A stretch of DNA of 64,000 nucleotides, taken from the NCBI GenBank assembly GCA_009838465.1, contig VXRN01000017.1, forward strand, positions 43,033 through 107,032, in the 5' to 3' direction. The notes below the pieces were generated by a model. The model saw only the letters and a program-made list of their open reading frames with translations. It searched no databases and had not been told where the DNA came from. Position numbers and translations under genes: made by a program. Positions within the stretch are counted from its first letter, which is position 1. The number at the start of each line of letters is the position of its first letter. This document shows, piece by piece, positions 31,546 through 39,805 of this stretch. This stretch comes from Dehalococcoidia bacterium (GTDB lineage: Bacteria; Chloroflexota; Dehalococcoidia; Lucifugimonadales; UBA1123).

Positions 31546-33384
31546 ATGGGAAAGACGCTGAAGCCGCTAATCATCGGTATCATCATTGGAGTCGTCGGGC
31601 TGTACGCATACCAGAACCCGGAGATTCGCTCGCAGATTTCTGATTTTGTCGGGGGAATCTTGAACTCGGTTTCGGAAGCGCCCGCCCCGGCATAAACCCC
31701 GCCTGCAATGGTCGCACTTCCTGAGCCAAGTGCTACACCTACGCAAGTGGCATCCACCCAGGTCACGCCTCTTCCGACTGCGACGCCGTCACCGTCGCCA
31801 ACCGCGACTCCAGAGCCTGAGCAACTGCCGACAGCCACGCCTACACTCACGCCGATGCCGACGCCTGTTCCCCCTTCGTACTCGATAGAGGTCGTGAGCA
31901 TGAAGGCATTAGAAGACGGACAGGTGGACTTTATGCTGGAGGTGAAGAATGACCAGGTTCTGGAAGATGAAATCGCGCAGCTCCAGATGTCTATTGACGG
32001 CGGCCCACCCGAACTGGTGAACATCATCGCCAACCTGCCTCCGGGGGAATCCGCGTCGTTCGCATTCGCTCATTCGTTTGATCCGGGGTCCCACGCGATA
32101 AAGTTCTCGGTCGGGGATTCGCATACTACGGTCAACGTGAATATCGAGCCAGAGGACGTTACCGTCTTGACTCCCACACCGCAGCCAACAGTTACGGCCA
32201 CACCCACCATAATCCCGACCCCAATGCCTACAGACACACCCGTACTGGCCAATACGCCCATGCCAGCTATAACGCCGTTGCCAACTGACACGTCCGTACC
32301 AGTCAACACGGCTACGCCGATACCGACTCCCGAAACTGCCGTATCCCCAGACCTGCGGCATTTGGAGGAGAAGACTTACATGCTCGAACTCATCAATGCC
32401 GAGAGAGCGAAGGCTGGTGTGGGTTCGGTTGTACTTGGCGACAATATAGCGGCGCAACTGCACGCGGAAGCCGCTTTAGAGAATTGTTTCGCGTCGCACT
32501 GGGGAATTGACGGACTCAAGCCCTATATGCGTTACAGTCTCGCGGGTGGATACCAGTCCAATGGGGAGAACGGATCCGGAAGTGACTAATGCATAAAGGC
32601 GTCCGACGGCTATCGGGCTATCAGGAGTATCAACACCGAGATTAGAGAAGCTATGGAAGGCTGGATGGACAGTCCTGGACACAGGCGCAACATTCTTGGC
32701 AGGTGGCATAAGAAGGTCAACATCGGTCTGGCGTGGGACCGATATAACTTCCTGGCCTACCAGCACTTCGAGGGCGATTATGTCGAGTATGATGAATTGC
32801 CGTCTATCGAGAGTGGTGTTCTGAGAATATCGGGGAGAACGAAGAACGGTGCGCGAGTAAGCGGAGACCGCGACCTCGGTGTACAGATTTTTTATGACCA
32901 GCCACCTCATTCACTCACCAGGGGCCAGGTTACAAGAACATACTGTTACGACGGCGGGCGACAAATAGGGGCATTGAGGAAGCCGCTGACCGGAGGCTGG
33001 TACTATGAGGAAGAGGAATTCACAAAGTCATACAGGCCCTGCCCCGACCCTTATGATGTTCCAGTGGACGCGCCCGCACCACGCTCACACAACGAGGCTC
33101 ACAGGTTCTGGCAAGCAGCCTACGATTTGAGTCAAGAGCGTCAGGAAACTCTACTCGTATTGCCGTGGATTACGGCATTGGAATGGACGACTGACGGAGA
33201 GACGACCGACGGAGATATGTTCGCTGTATGGGCGGACTTGGGAGGCCTGTTAGCCGAATATGGAGACGGAGTCTATACAATCCTAGTATGGGGAAATCTT
33301 GGCGTAGAGCGCGAGGTTATTTCGGAGTACTCGATATTCCACGGGGTGACGACGCCGGATACGTACACATATGGCGAACAGTGA
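31546..33384 (+). pseudogene. CAP/SCP-domain secreted protein gene with two in-frame TAA codons
   Basis: One reading frame from ATG 31546 to 33384 is broken only by TAA at 31693-31695 and TAA at 32587-32589. Part 1 is a membrane anchor (GKTLKPLIIGIIIGVVGLYAY). Part 2 is a Pro/Thr-rich linker (PTATPSPSPTATP...) and the first half of a CAP domain (LELINAERAKAG, SHWGIDGLKPYMRY, SNGENGS). Part 3 continues with SPGHRRNIL and about 200 residues of unknown type. No frameshift is present in 1.8 kb. Nonsense decay is the simplest view; re-initiation at ATG 31708 or 32653 could give fragments. Confidence 0.75.
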
Positions 33385-33475
33385 ACACAGCTAGCCCCAA
33401 TAGGCGAATATATCGGCTACAGTGCAGGTAGAGCCGACGACTCATTTGTTGTACAGAGTGAGCAGTCCATCAACC

Positions 33476-33510
33476 GAAGCGAAGGGGAGATTGTGTCTCC
33501 CCTTCGCTTC
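33476..33510. terminator. Bidirectional terminator between CAP gene and ggt
   Basis: GAAGCGAAGGGGAGA and TCTCCCCTTCGCTTC form a perfect 15-bp stem with loop TTGTG between convergent genes. Confidence 0.8.
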
Positions 33511-33522
33511 CCATTCGATATT

Positions 33523-35238
33523 CTAAGGGCCTGCAGCGTAGGCGGAGTGGAAGGTATCTACGCCGGCGCGGAAGCCGGAGGCGGGATCGCGGATTATGGC
33601 GACGGGGCTTGCGAAGCTAGCGAAACCGCCTTCGACGTGGCCGTCGCCGATGGTGTAAATGTGGTGGCCTCTAGATTCGAGCTCGGCGACGACCTCTGCC
33701 GGCAGGCGCGGGTCGACACTGGTGACGGGAAGGGAGCAGTCCAGGCGGGGTGAGTCTATGGCTTCCTGCGGACCCATGCCGTAGTTGACGACCTTGGTTA
33801 TGAGCTGAGTAACGCAGTTGGTGATCCTGCGTCCGCCGGACGCGCCAACCGCGAGTTTCACGCCGTCGGAGTCCATGACGAGCGCGGGGGTCATATTGTT
33901 CAGCGGGTACTTGCCGGGCATTATGGAGTTGACGCGGCCCGGAACGGGATCGAACCACATCATGCCGTTGTTCATCACCACGCCCGTTCCCTTCGGGATG
34001 ATTCCCGAGCCGAATCCGGCCATGAGGGTATTCGTGAGGGAGACAGCGCCTCCATCGACGTCCATAGCGCATAGGTGGGTTGTGCCGGAATCGAGAGCAG
34101 GCGCGCTGGCCTCGAACACGCGGGAGGGCGAACCCTCCTCAAAGGCCCAGGGGTCGCCGGACTCTATCTTGCCCAGACGTTCGGAATCTATGAGCGCGCG
34201 ACGGTTCTCGGTGTAGCCATCCGACACAAGTCCCGCCCAAGGCACATCCACGAACGCGGGATCGGCCATGTAGCGGAACCTGTCCACGTAGGCGAGCCGG
34301 GCGGCGTAGATATAGGCGTGCAGAGCTTCCGGGGAGTTATGCCCCATCGCCTCGATGTCGAAGCCGTCCAGAAGTTTAAGTGTCATGGCGGAGGTGGTCC
34401 CGGCGCATTGGAAGGGCGGCACGCGCACCGTGTGGCCGGAGTAGCCGAATTCGAGGCCGCCGTCCCAGACGAAGGGCTTGTACTCGGCGAGGTCGCGCAT
34501 GGACAGGATACCGCCGTTAGCGCGGATGTCGGAGGTGAGCGCTTCAGCTATGTCGCCGGAATAGAAGGCGGACGCCCCTTCCCTGCCGATAGCTTCCAAG
34601 ACATCAGCGAGGTCGGGCTGCTTCAGGTTGGCCTGGGAGGTCAGGTCGCCGGTGGGCAGACTGCCGCCCGGCATAAATACGCTTCTGAGTTCATCGTACT
34701 TGAACAGCTTGTCGGACATCATGGAGAGCGAGTATATGTTGTGCCAGCCGGGGGAGTATCCGTCCCTGGCGAGCGATACGGCGGGAGCGACTACTTCGGA
34801 CAGGGGGAGCTTGCCAAGCCGCAGGTTGGCCTCGCACAGACCGGCGACGGCCCCCGGGGCCGCGATTGATCTGAAGCCTTCAAGATTCTCGTTGTTGACG
34901 ACGCCGGGCCAGCCGAAGTTGCCGACCGCCTTTTCGCCGGTGAACTCGTACATATCAGGGGTGGCATCCAGCGGACCCTTCATGGGGAAACCTATGACGC
35001 CTCCCTGATCTCCTAGCTGATAGACCATGTATCCGCCGCCGCCTATGCCGCAGGACCAGGGCTCGACTACGCCTATGGCGAAGCAGGCAGCGACCGCGGC
35101 GTCAACCGCGTTGCCTCCCATTTCCAGCATCTGTACCCCGGCTTTCGTGGCGTGAATGTCCTTCGTGGCGACCATTCCGCCGGTGGACCGGGCTTCGGTC
35201 TTGTTGATTGTCGTAATGGTTGGGGCTGATGTTGTCAT
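33523..35238 (-). CDS. ggt: Gamma-glutamyltransferase family protein
   Basis: 571 aa, full length. Ntn-hydrolase precursor: the nucleophile threonine that starts the small subunit is in DSGTTHLCAMDVDGG (about residue 388), followed by SLTNTLMAGFGSGI and VNSIMPGKYPLNNMTPALV. The large subunit begins at GMVATKDIHATKAGVQMLEMGGNAVDAAVAACFAIGVVEP. No signal peptide is visible, so it may be cytoplasmic, acting on glutathione-like or other gamma-glutamyl compounds. Confidence 0.9.
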   Translation of the reverse strand: MTTSAPTITTINKTEARSTGGMVATKDIHATKAGVQMLEMGGNAVDAAVAACFAIGVVEPWSCGIGGGGYMVYQLGDQGGVIGFPMKGPLDATPDMYEFTGEKAVGNFGWPGVVNNENLEGFRSIAAPGAVAGLCEANLRLGKLPLSEVVAPAVSLARDGYSPGWHNIYSLSMMSDKLFKYDELRSVFMPGGSLPTGDLTSQANLKQPDLADVLEAIGREGASAFYSGDIAEALTSDIRANGGILSMRDLAEYKPFVWDGGLEFGYSGHTVRVPPFQCAGTTSAMTLKLLDGFDIEAMGHNSPEALHAYIYAARLAYVDRFRYMADPAFVDVPWAGLVSDGYTENRRALIDSERLGKIESGDPWAFEEGSPSRVFEASAPALDSGTTHLCAMDVDGGAVSLTNTLMAGFGSGIIPKGTGVVMNNGMMWFDPVPGRVNSIMPGKYPLNNMTPALVMDSDGVKLAVGASGGRRITNCVTQLITKVVNYGMGPQEAIDSPRLDCSLPVTSVDPRLPAEVVAELESRGHHIYTIGDGHVEGGFASFASPVAIIRDPASGFRAGVDTFHSAYAAGP

Positions 35239-35346
35239 TCAATTCTCCTTGTAAATGGTGATGCTGAGCTTAATCGTTGTAACGGCGTAGTATAGAGCGC
35301 GTTTTCCCTAATTTTAACAATTTCTTAAAATTTCGTTAAAAGCCTG

Positions 35347-35375
35347 TTGACAAGGGGCGCATCGCAGTATAGTAT
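35347..35375 (+). promoter_or_regulatory. Sigma-70-type promoter of candidate small RNA
   Basis: TTGACA (35347-35352) and TAGTAT (35370-35375) are 17 bp apart; TATAGT two bases earlier is another choice. An AT-rich stretch lies upstream. Start would be near 35381, exactly where a long closing stem begins. Confidence 0.6.
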
Positions 35376-35379
35376 AAAT

Positions 35380-35496
35380 GCACGTCCCAATGGACCGAGC
35401 CGAATGGAGGAGACCATCAGGGATCAGGCGGCCCACCCGCCGGGTTCCAGGGGGTTGAGGACAGATAGGCAAAGCCTGTTGGGGCGTACTCTTTTG
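35380..35496 (+). ncRNA. Candidate small structured RNA, about 115 nt
   Basis: 5' GCACGTCCCAA (35380-35390) pairs with 3' TTGGGGCGTAC (35479-35489) with one mismatch and one wobble, and TCTTTT follows, so the closing stem can act as terminator. Inside it, ATGG/CCAT (35404-35417), GGCGG/CCGCC (35428-35442), TGGACC/GGTTCCA and AGGC/GCCT (35467-35477) form further stems. There is no good reading frame. SRP and tRNA signatures are absent. It ends at the 3' end of the convergent HPRT gene. Confidence 0.55.
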
Positions 35497-36408
35497 TCAA
35501 GAGTTCTCCTCCGGCCTGAGGGTGGCGATGAATGGCAGGTTCCTGTACGTCTCCATGTAGTCCAGTCCATATCCGACCAGGAACTCGTCCGGCGCCTCTA
35601 AGCCTACATACTTTATTTCCACGTCAGCTATTCGTCGCACTCGCTTGTCCAGCAGCGCACACACTTCTACGCTGGACGGGGAAAGAGAGTGCAGGTATCC
35701 GGTCAGCCAGTTGAGCGTCATTCCGGTGTCAACGATGTCCTCGACGAGGATGATGTCCGCACCCTCGATTTCTATGTCGAGGGACTTGGTTATGCGGATG
35801 CCCGGGCCGTCTTCGCCCGCGTAGTGGGATATGGACATGAAATCCATGCGTATGGGCAGAGATATGTGGCGCATCAGGTCGGCCATGAAACAGACCATGC
35901 CGCGCTGGACGCCGACGAGCACAGGCTGACTCCCCGCGTAGTCGGCGGAAAGAGCCTTGCCAAGTTCCTCCACTTTCTGGCCTATCTGCCGCTCAGTGAA
36001 GAGCACTTTGGAGATGCGCGGCACGTCAGGGCCTGACAGCGGGCCAAATCCGTACTTTGCCAACAGACGGTGGAAATCCTTTCTATACAGCAGCTTCACG
36101 TTGACATCCGGGTAGGTCTCGCGCATCTTGCGTATCTTGCGATTTTTCTGGGTCACGAGGGACTGTTTCATAGTGGTCAATTCGAGATACAGTTCGAGAT
36201 CGGGCAGGTAGAAGTCGGGGGACATCATTTCGACCGGACCGTCATCGTTCCACTCCAGCGGGAAAGAGATCGGTTCGTAGTCCCAGCGCAGTCCGTAGAA
36301 GTCCAGAATTCTGGCGAACTCCTCCTCGCTGGGATGGGCAAACTTGGGGCTGCCCTCGCTGGCCGGATTCGGAAAGGGAGCCGGCATGGACGCTTTGACT
36401 ACCACCAT
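35497..36408 (-). CDS. hpt: Hypoxanthine phosphoribosyltransferase with N-terminal nuclease-like domain
   Basis: 303 aa, against about 180 for ordinary HPRT. The C-terminal half (from about residue 135) has the PRTase features QPVLVGVQRGMVCFMADLMRH, the PRPP loop ILVEDIVDTGMTL and the later VCALLDKR and VGYGLDY, matching enzymes that make IMP or GMP from bases. The N-terminal part (residues 25-125) reads FARILDFYGLRWDYEPISFP...SPDFYLPDLELYLELTTMKQ, with the PDxxLP...ELT layout of DUF559/Vsr-like nuclease folds. The fusion looks real, as no stop or frameshift separates the parts. Confidence 0.8.
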   Translation of the reverse strand: MVVVKASMPAPFPNPASEGSPKFAHPSEEEFARILDFYGLRWDYEPISFPLEWNDDGPVEMMSPDFYLPDLELYLELTTMKQSLVTQKNRKIRKMRETYPDVNVKLLYRKDFHRLLAKYGFGPLSGPDVPRISKVLFTERQIGQKVEELGKALSADYAGSQPVLVGVQRGMVCFMADLMRHISLPIRMDFMSISHYAGEDGPGIRITKSLDIEIEGADIILVEDIVDTGMTLNWLTGYLHSLSPSSVEVCALLDKRVRRIADVEIKYVGLEAPDEFLVGYGLDYMETYRNLPFIATLRPEENS

Positions 36409-36542
36409 TCGACGCCTCCTTTAGCCTATTCTCGAATCACTTGTGTTGTTGCGGCGCAATTCTAACACAGGATACGAATGTTCGTTTTCAAGTCAAGAGT
36501 GGTTGACCTAATATATGGCTGTTCATATAATCGTGCCATTCC

Positions 36543-36615
36543 CAAGTCACCCTCACCCCCGTATCAAGTACGGGGCAGGCTCCAGCCCTCTCCCATGGAG
36601 GGACAGGGAAATTAC
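36543..36615. repeat. REP-like palindrome, copy 3
   Basis: CACCCTCACCCCCG...CCCTCTCCCATGGAGGGACAGG, between hpt and the UGSC-linked gene. Confidence 0.5.
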
Positions 36616-36632
36616 CTATTGGAAAGGTGGAC

Positions 36633-37667
36633 ATGGCTAACGCGCAACTGAGTTCGAATCAAATACAGTTCGACGACTGGAACGAGGTGGTAGAGGAGTA
36701 TATAGAGAGGGGCTGGACGGACGGCCTGCCAATCATGCCGCCGACGCCTGATCTGGTGGCTGAATTTCTGGATGCGGCGGGCAGGAGTCCTTCGGACATT
36801 CTGGGCACGGAGCCGACCAAGGGCAGAGTCATCACAGCTGAGAAGGTCGCCGTGAATTCTGTCATGGCGGGATGCAGGCCGGAGTATTTCAAGATCGTGC
36901 TTGCCGCTGTGGAAGCGATGTGCGAACCGCAGTTCAACCTGCACGCGGTGACAGCCAGTACGCAAGGTTCAGCCGTACTTGCAGTCGTGAACGGGCCGAT
37001 AGCCCGGGATATCGGGCTGAATTCGGGCATCAGCGTCTTCGGGCCGGGACACCGCGCGAACGCCACGATTGGGCGCGCTATACGCCTGGTCATCATAAAC
37101 GCCACCGGATCGGTGTCGGGCGAGATAGACAAGGCGACGCAGGGACATCCCGGCAAGTACACCTGGTGCATCGCAGAGGATGAGGACGTATCTCCGTGGG
37201 AACCGCTCCAGACTGACCGGGGATTCTCGTCCGAGGACAGCACAGTGTCAATCTTCGCCGGACTGTCCAGCATACAAGTTGACAACCACGCATTTCAGAG
37301 GCCCGAAGAGATACTTGTATCTTTCCGGGAAGCGATGTTCGCCGGAGGCGTGGGCTGGAACCAGGGGGAGGTCGTCGTCGTGCTCTGCCCCGAGCACATT
37401 GGCCATCTGAGACGTGCGGGCTGGTCGAAAGAGCGGGTCAAAGAGTTTCTCTACGAGGCCGCGCGTCGGAAGATCTCAGAATGGCGGTCTGCGGGACGTT
37501 TCATACGCGACTCAGTGGGAGCGGCAGACGACTACCTGCACTCGGTAGTGTCCCCGGAAGCGATTACGGTAATGGTCGCAGGTGGACATGCAGGGGCATT
37601 CTCTTGCGTAATTCCACTATGGAGCGGCGGAACGGGGTCACGATCCGTAACAAAGCTGATAGAATAG
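36633..37667 (+). CDS. UGSC-associated protein of unknown function
   Basis: 344 aa from ATG 36633, with GGAAAGG five bases upstream. No enzyme motif is recognised. Conserved-looking stretches are ERGWTDGLPIMPPT (about residues 27-40), GCRPEYFKIVLAAVEAM (79-95), GPGHRANATIGRA (128-140) and CPEHIGHLRRAGWSKERVKEFLYE (252-275). Genes of this kind are recalled next to UGSC-type selenoproteins or their Cys forms; here the selenoprotein follows after 103 bp. The two probably form one catalytic unit. Confidence 0.6.
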   Translation: MANAQLSSNQIQFDDWNEVVEEYIERGWTDGLPIMPPTPDLVAEFLDAAGRSPSDILGTEPTKGRVITAEKVAVNSVMAGCRPEYFKIVLAAVEAMCEPQFNLHAVTASTQGSAVLAVVNGPIARDIGLNSGISVFGPGHRANATIGRAIRLVIINATGSVSGEIDKATQGHPGKYTWCIAEDEDVSPWEPLQTDRGFSSEDSTVSIFAGLSSIQVDNHAFQRPEEILVSFREAMFAGGVGWNQGEVVVVLCPEHIGHLRRAGWSKERVKEFLYEAARRKISEWRSAGRFIRDSVGAADDYLHSVVSPEAITVMVAGGHAGAFSCVIPLWSGGTGSRSVTKLIE

Positions 37668-37770
37668 GAAGGCTGAGCCTTCACCCTTATCTAGTAGGAT
37701 GATTGCAAGCTGGACAAGATGGTACTTGCCTGACTTATTTCTTACAGTATCAACAGAAGAGAGGTGAAGT

Positions 37771-38313
37771 ATGAATGGTTCGACAGGCATAGCGGTATTG
37801 GATCCTACGGTGGCTCCGCTGCCGGCAGACGGGGTTGTCGCGGACAGGCCAACGACTCTGGACGGAGTCACGATAGGGCTGCTGGCGAACGGCAAGATGA
37901 ACTCGGTGGAGATGCTGACCGCTCTCCACGATGTTCTGGCGGACAGGTACGACTTCGGCGGCGTGGTGGAGCGCAACAAGATGAACGCTTCCCGTCCCTG
38001 CCCGGAGGACATAATTGACGAGATGGTTACCAAGTGCGACGTGGTGATCACTTCGTCGGGCGATTGAGGGTCCTGCTCATCGTGCAGTGTGCACGACGGA
38101 CTTACCTTCGAGCGGCGCGGCGTTCCCACGGCGGTGATTTGCACTGAGCCGTTCATCACCAGCGCAGACGCAATGGCGAACCTGGGCGGTGTTCCCGACT
38201 ATCCATACGTGGTTGTCCCCCACCCGCTCGGCAGCCTGACTATGGAGCAATTGAGAGAACTGGCGGCGAAAGCCGCTCCGGATGTGCTGAGCATTCTGCT
38301 CGCCCAGAGATAG
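37771..38313 (+). CDS. UGSC-family selenoprotein (Sec at in-frame TGA 38065-38067)
   Basis: 180 aa when TGA 38065-38067 is read as selenocysteine. The chain runs ...VITSSGD-U-GSCSSCSVHDG..., the signature that gives the UGSC family its name, and continues in the same frame to 38313 with EPFITSADAMANLGG and PLGSLTMEQLREL. Start at ATG 37771 has GAGGTGAAG upstream. A SECIS-like hairpin sits 13-34 bases after the TGA, and a tRNA-Sec gene lies 98 bp downstream. Sec plus CxxC suggests a redox or hydrolytic active site; the reaction is not known. Confidence 0.9.
38070..38101 (+). promoter_or_regulatory. Bacterial SECIS-like hairpin
   Basis: TCGTGCA (38080-38086) and TGCACGA (38090-38096) form a seven-bp stem with apical GTG; GTCC (38070) and GGAC (38098) extend the base. 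The GU of the apical loop is about 20 nt after the TGA, inside the usual bacterial range for SelB binding. Confidence 0.75.
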
Positions 38314-38365
38314 CGTCCACCGCAGTGGCGGGGGCTGTTGCCGAGAGGTTAACGACCCAGGAATA

Positions 38366-38397
38366 GAAAGATGGGGCGAAAATTCGCCCCATCTTTC
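38366..38397. terminator. Strong bidirectional terminator
   Basis: GAAAGATGGGGCGAA and TTCGCCCCATCTTTC form a perfect 15-bp stem with a two-base AA loop and TTT after it. It separates the selenoprotein gene from the oppositely oriented tRNA-Sec. Confidence 0.85.
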
Positions 38398-38410
38398 TTT
38401 GTGTATGTCC

Positions 38411-38509
38411 TGGCGGGAGCGAGAGGGAGTCGAACCCACCGCGCCAACCGCTGGGTTGCCGCCGGACGGTTTTGAAGACCGCGAGAGCCACCAGGCCCTA
38501 TCCGCTCCC
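38411..38509 (-). tRNA. selC: tRNA-Sec (anticodon UCA)
   Basis: 99 nt including an encoded CCA. Acceptor GGGAGCGG pairs with the 3' TCTCGCTCCC part (8 bp, as in tRNA-Sec), discriminator G. The D stem is six bp (AGGGCC/GGCTCT), another Sec trait. The anticodon loop CTTCAAA carries TCA. A long variable arm has the stem CAACC/GGTTG. It is convergent with the selenoprotein gene. Confidence 0.93.
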
Positions 38510-38517
38510 AAGGGGAT

Positions 38518-38600
38518 ATTCACCGTCTCCCTGACCCTATCCCAAGGGGGAGAGGGAACTTTTCCTACCCTTGTGAAGCCCTTGAGGAGGGAGAGGGAGT
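38518..38600. repeat. REP-like palindrome, copy 4
   Basis: TTCACCGTCTCCCTGACCC...CCCAAGGGGGAGAGGGAAC followed by a second GAGGAGGGAGAGGGAG, in the tRNA-Sec promoter region. Lies upstream of tRNA-Sec on the minus strand. Confidence 0.5.
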
Positions 38601-38625
38601 CTGGGTTTCGTTCCGGAGAGGATCC

Positions 38626-38955
38626 CTAGGCTAGGGCTTCGTCCACCCTCTTCTTGAGCATGGACTTGGGGACCGCACCGACTACCTGGTCAACAGGGTT
38701 CTCTCCGCCGTTGAAAATCAGCAGAGTCGGGATTCCCCGGATGCCGAATTGCATGGGCGTCTGGGGGTTGGAGTCAACGTCCATCTTGGCGAACTTGACC
38801 TTGCCTTCATACTCGCCCGCGAGTTCCTCGACTATGGGCGCGATCATCTTGCAGGGGCCGCACCACTCCGCCCAGAAGTCAATGACGACGGGAACGTCGG
38901 AGTTGACGACCTCAGCCTGGAATGTCGCGTCCGTGATTTCTACGGTGTTTGCCAT
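38626..38955 (-). CDS. trxA: Thioredoxin
   Basis: 109 aa from ATG 38955. The active site WAEWCGPCKM is canonical WCGPC, and the cis-proline GIRGIPTLLIFNGG is present. It reduces cytoplasmic disulfides. It lies beside tRNA-Sec and the selenoprotein, which may need a thiol donor, but thioredoxin is general so this link is loose. Confidence 0.95.
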   Translation of the reverse strand: MANTVEITDATFQAEVVNSDVPVVIDFWAEWCGPCKMIAPIVEELAGEYEGKVKFAKMDVDSNPQTPMQFGIRGIPTLLIFNGGENPVDQVVGAVPKSMLKKRVDEALA

Positions 38956-39042
38956 GTTTCGCTCCAATCTGAATCGGGGTTTGCATTGTACCCATTCATT
39001 ATATTAGATGCGGCGGGTTCATGTCAGGTTCAGTAGGCGCAA

Positions 39043-39618
39043 TCAGTTCCTGCGGCGATATTCCACGTAGTCCAGAACCACTTCGTCCACTTCGTCCCAC
39101 CAGAAAGTGCCGAGCGTCAGGCCTTTCGGGACGTCGAACAGCATCCAGCCAGAAACCTGGAATTGGCGGTCCAGTTGAACCTGGCCCCAGAGAAGTTGGG
39201 TGCATCTGCTGAGATCCTCTTCATCCCCGGTGTCCCTCAGGACCGAAGCCTCATCCGTGGACTCCACGATGGCGGAGCGCTCGAATGGATCGGAAGCCGG
39301 GATTCTTTCGCCCCTGCGGTTTCCGAGCCTCGCCGCCTCCGGATTTATCTCCAGCGGCATTACCGTGCTGGTCCGGTTCACCACTGTGACGCAGACCGCG
39401 GCCATCTGGCGATTGGATGCCTTGGGCCTGAAGACGTAAATCTCATTCCCCGGGGCCTGGTAAGAGAGTTTCTCGGCTACAACAGGCCTCTTTGCGTGTA
39501 TCTCGATACTTCGTCCGCGAACTCCGACGACATCGGGATCGCTTGAGCATCCAAGAATTGCCAGCGCCATGAGCGCCATAAGCAGGGCTACGCATCTCTT
39601 CCCAACCATGCTGAGCAT
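39043..39618 (-). CDS. Lipoprotein of unknown function
   Basis: 191 aa from ATG 39618, with GGAG five bases upstream. Signal peptide VGKRCVALLMALMALAILGC ends in lipobox LAILGC, so it should be lipidated and held at the membrane outer face. The mature part (KRPVVAEKLSYQAPGNEIYVFRPKASNRQMAAVCVTVVNRTSTVMPLEI) looks like a DUF-type beta-sandwich. No family recognised. Confidence 0.7.
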   Translation of the reverse strand: MLSMVGKRCVALLMALMALAILGCSSDPDVVGVRGRSIEIHAKRPVVAEKLSYQAPGNEIYVFRPKASNRQMAAVCVTVVNRTSTVMPLEINPEAARLGNRRGERIPASDPFERSAIVESTDEASVLRDTGDEEDLSRCTQLLWGQVQLDRQFQVSGWMLFDVPKGLTLGTFWWDEVDEVVLDYVEYRRRN

Positions 39619-39805
39619 GAGGGCTCCATGCTTGTACTGCGTTATTCGTCCAATTTTCTTTGAAGCGTCAATTTGCATTAGCATCTAGCGTCTCGAATTG
39701 ATTCATGGTATCGGCATACGCTTAGAGATTATTGCAGGAACCGACCCTCGCAATGCAATAGAGAGTGGTCCAGTGTCCCATCGCAATCATAACAAGGTCC
39801 ACGCT

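Noticed and set aside
31693..32589. Recoding of TAA in the CAP gene
   Set aside because: TAA ends many other genes here normally and no recoding signal is seen. Nonsense mutation is simpler.
35380..35496. Call as SRP 4.5S or 6S RNA
   Set aside because: The GGAA tetraloop and AGCAGC side are absent and the length is too short for 6S, so it is left as unidentified.
37771..38067. Short protein ending at TGA 38065
   Set aside because: The frame continues with the family's C-terminal half, a SECIS-like hairpin follows and a tRNA-Sec gene is adjacent, so the TGA is selenocysteine rather than a stop.
38399..38629. Open frame across the tRNA-Sec
   Set aside because: It is antisense to a well-supported tRNA gene.
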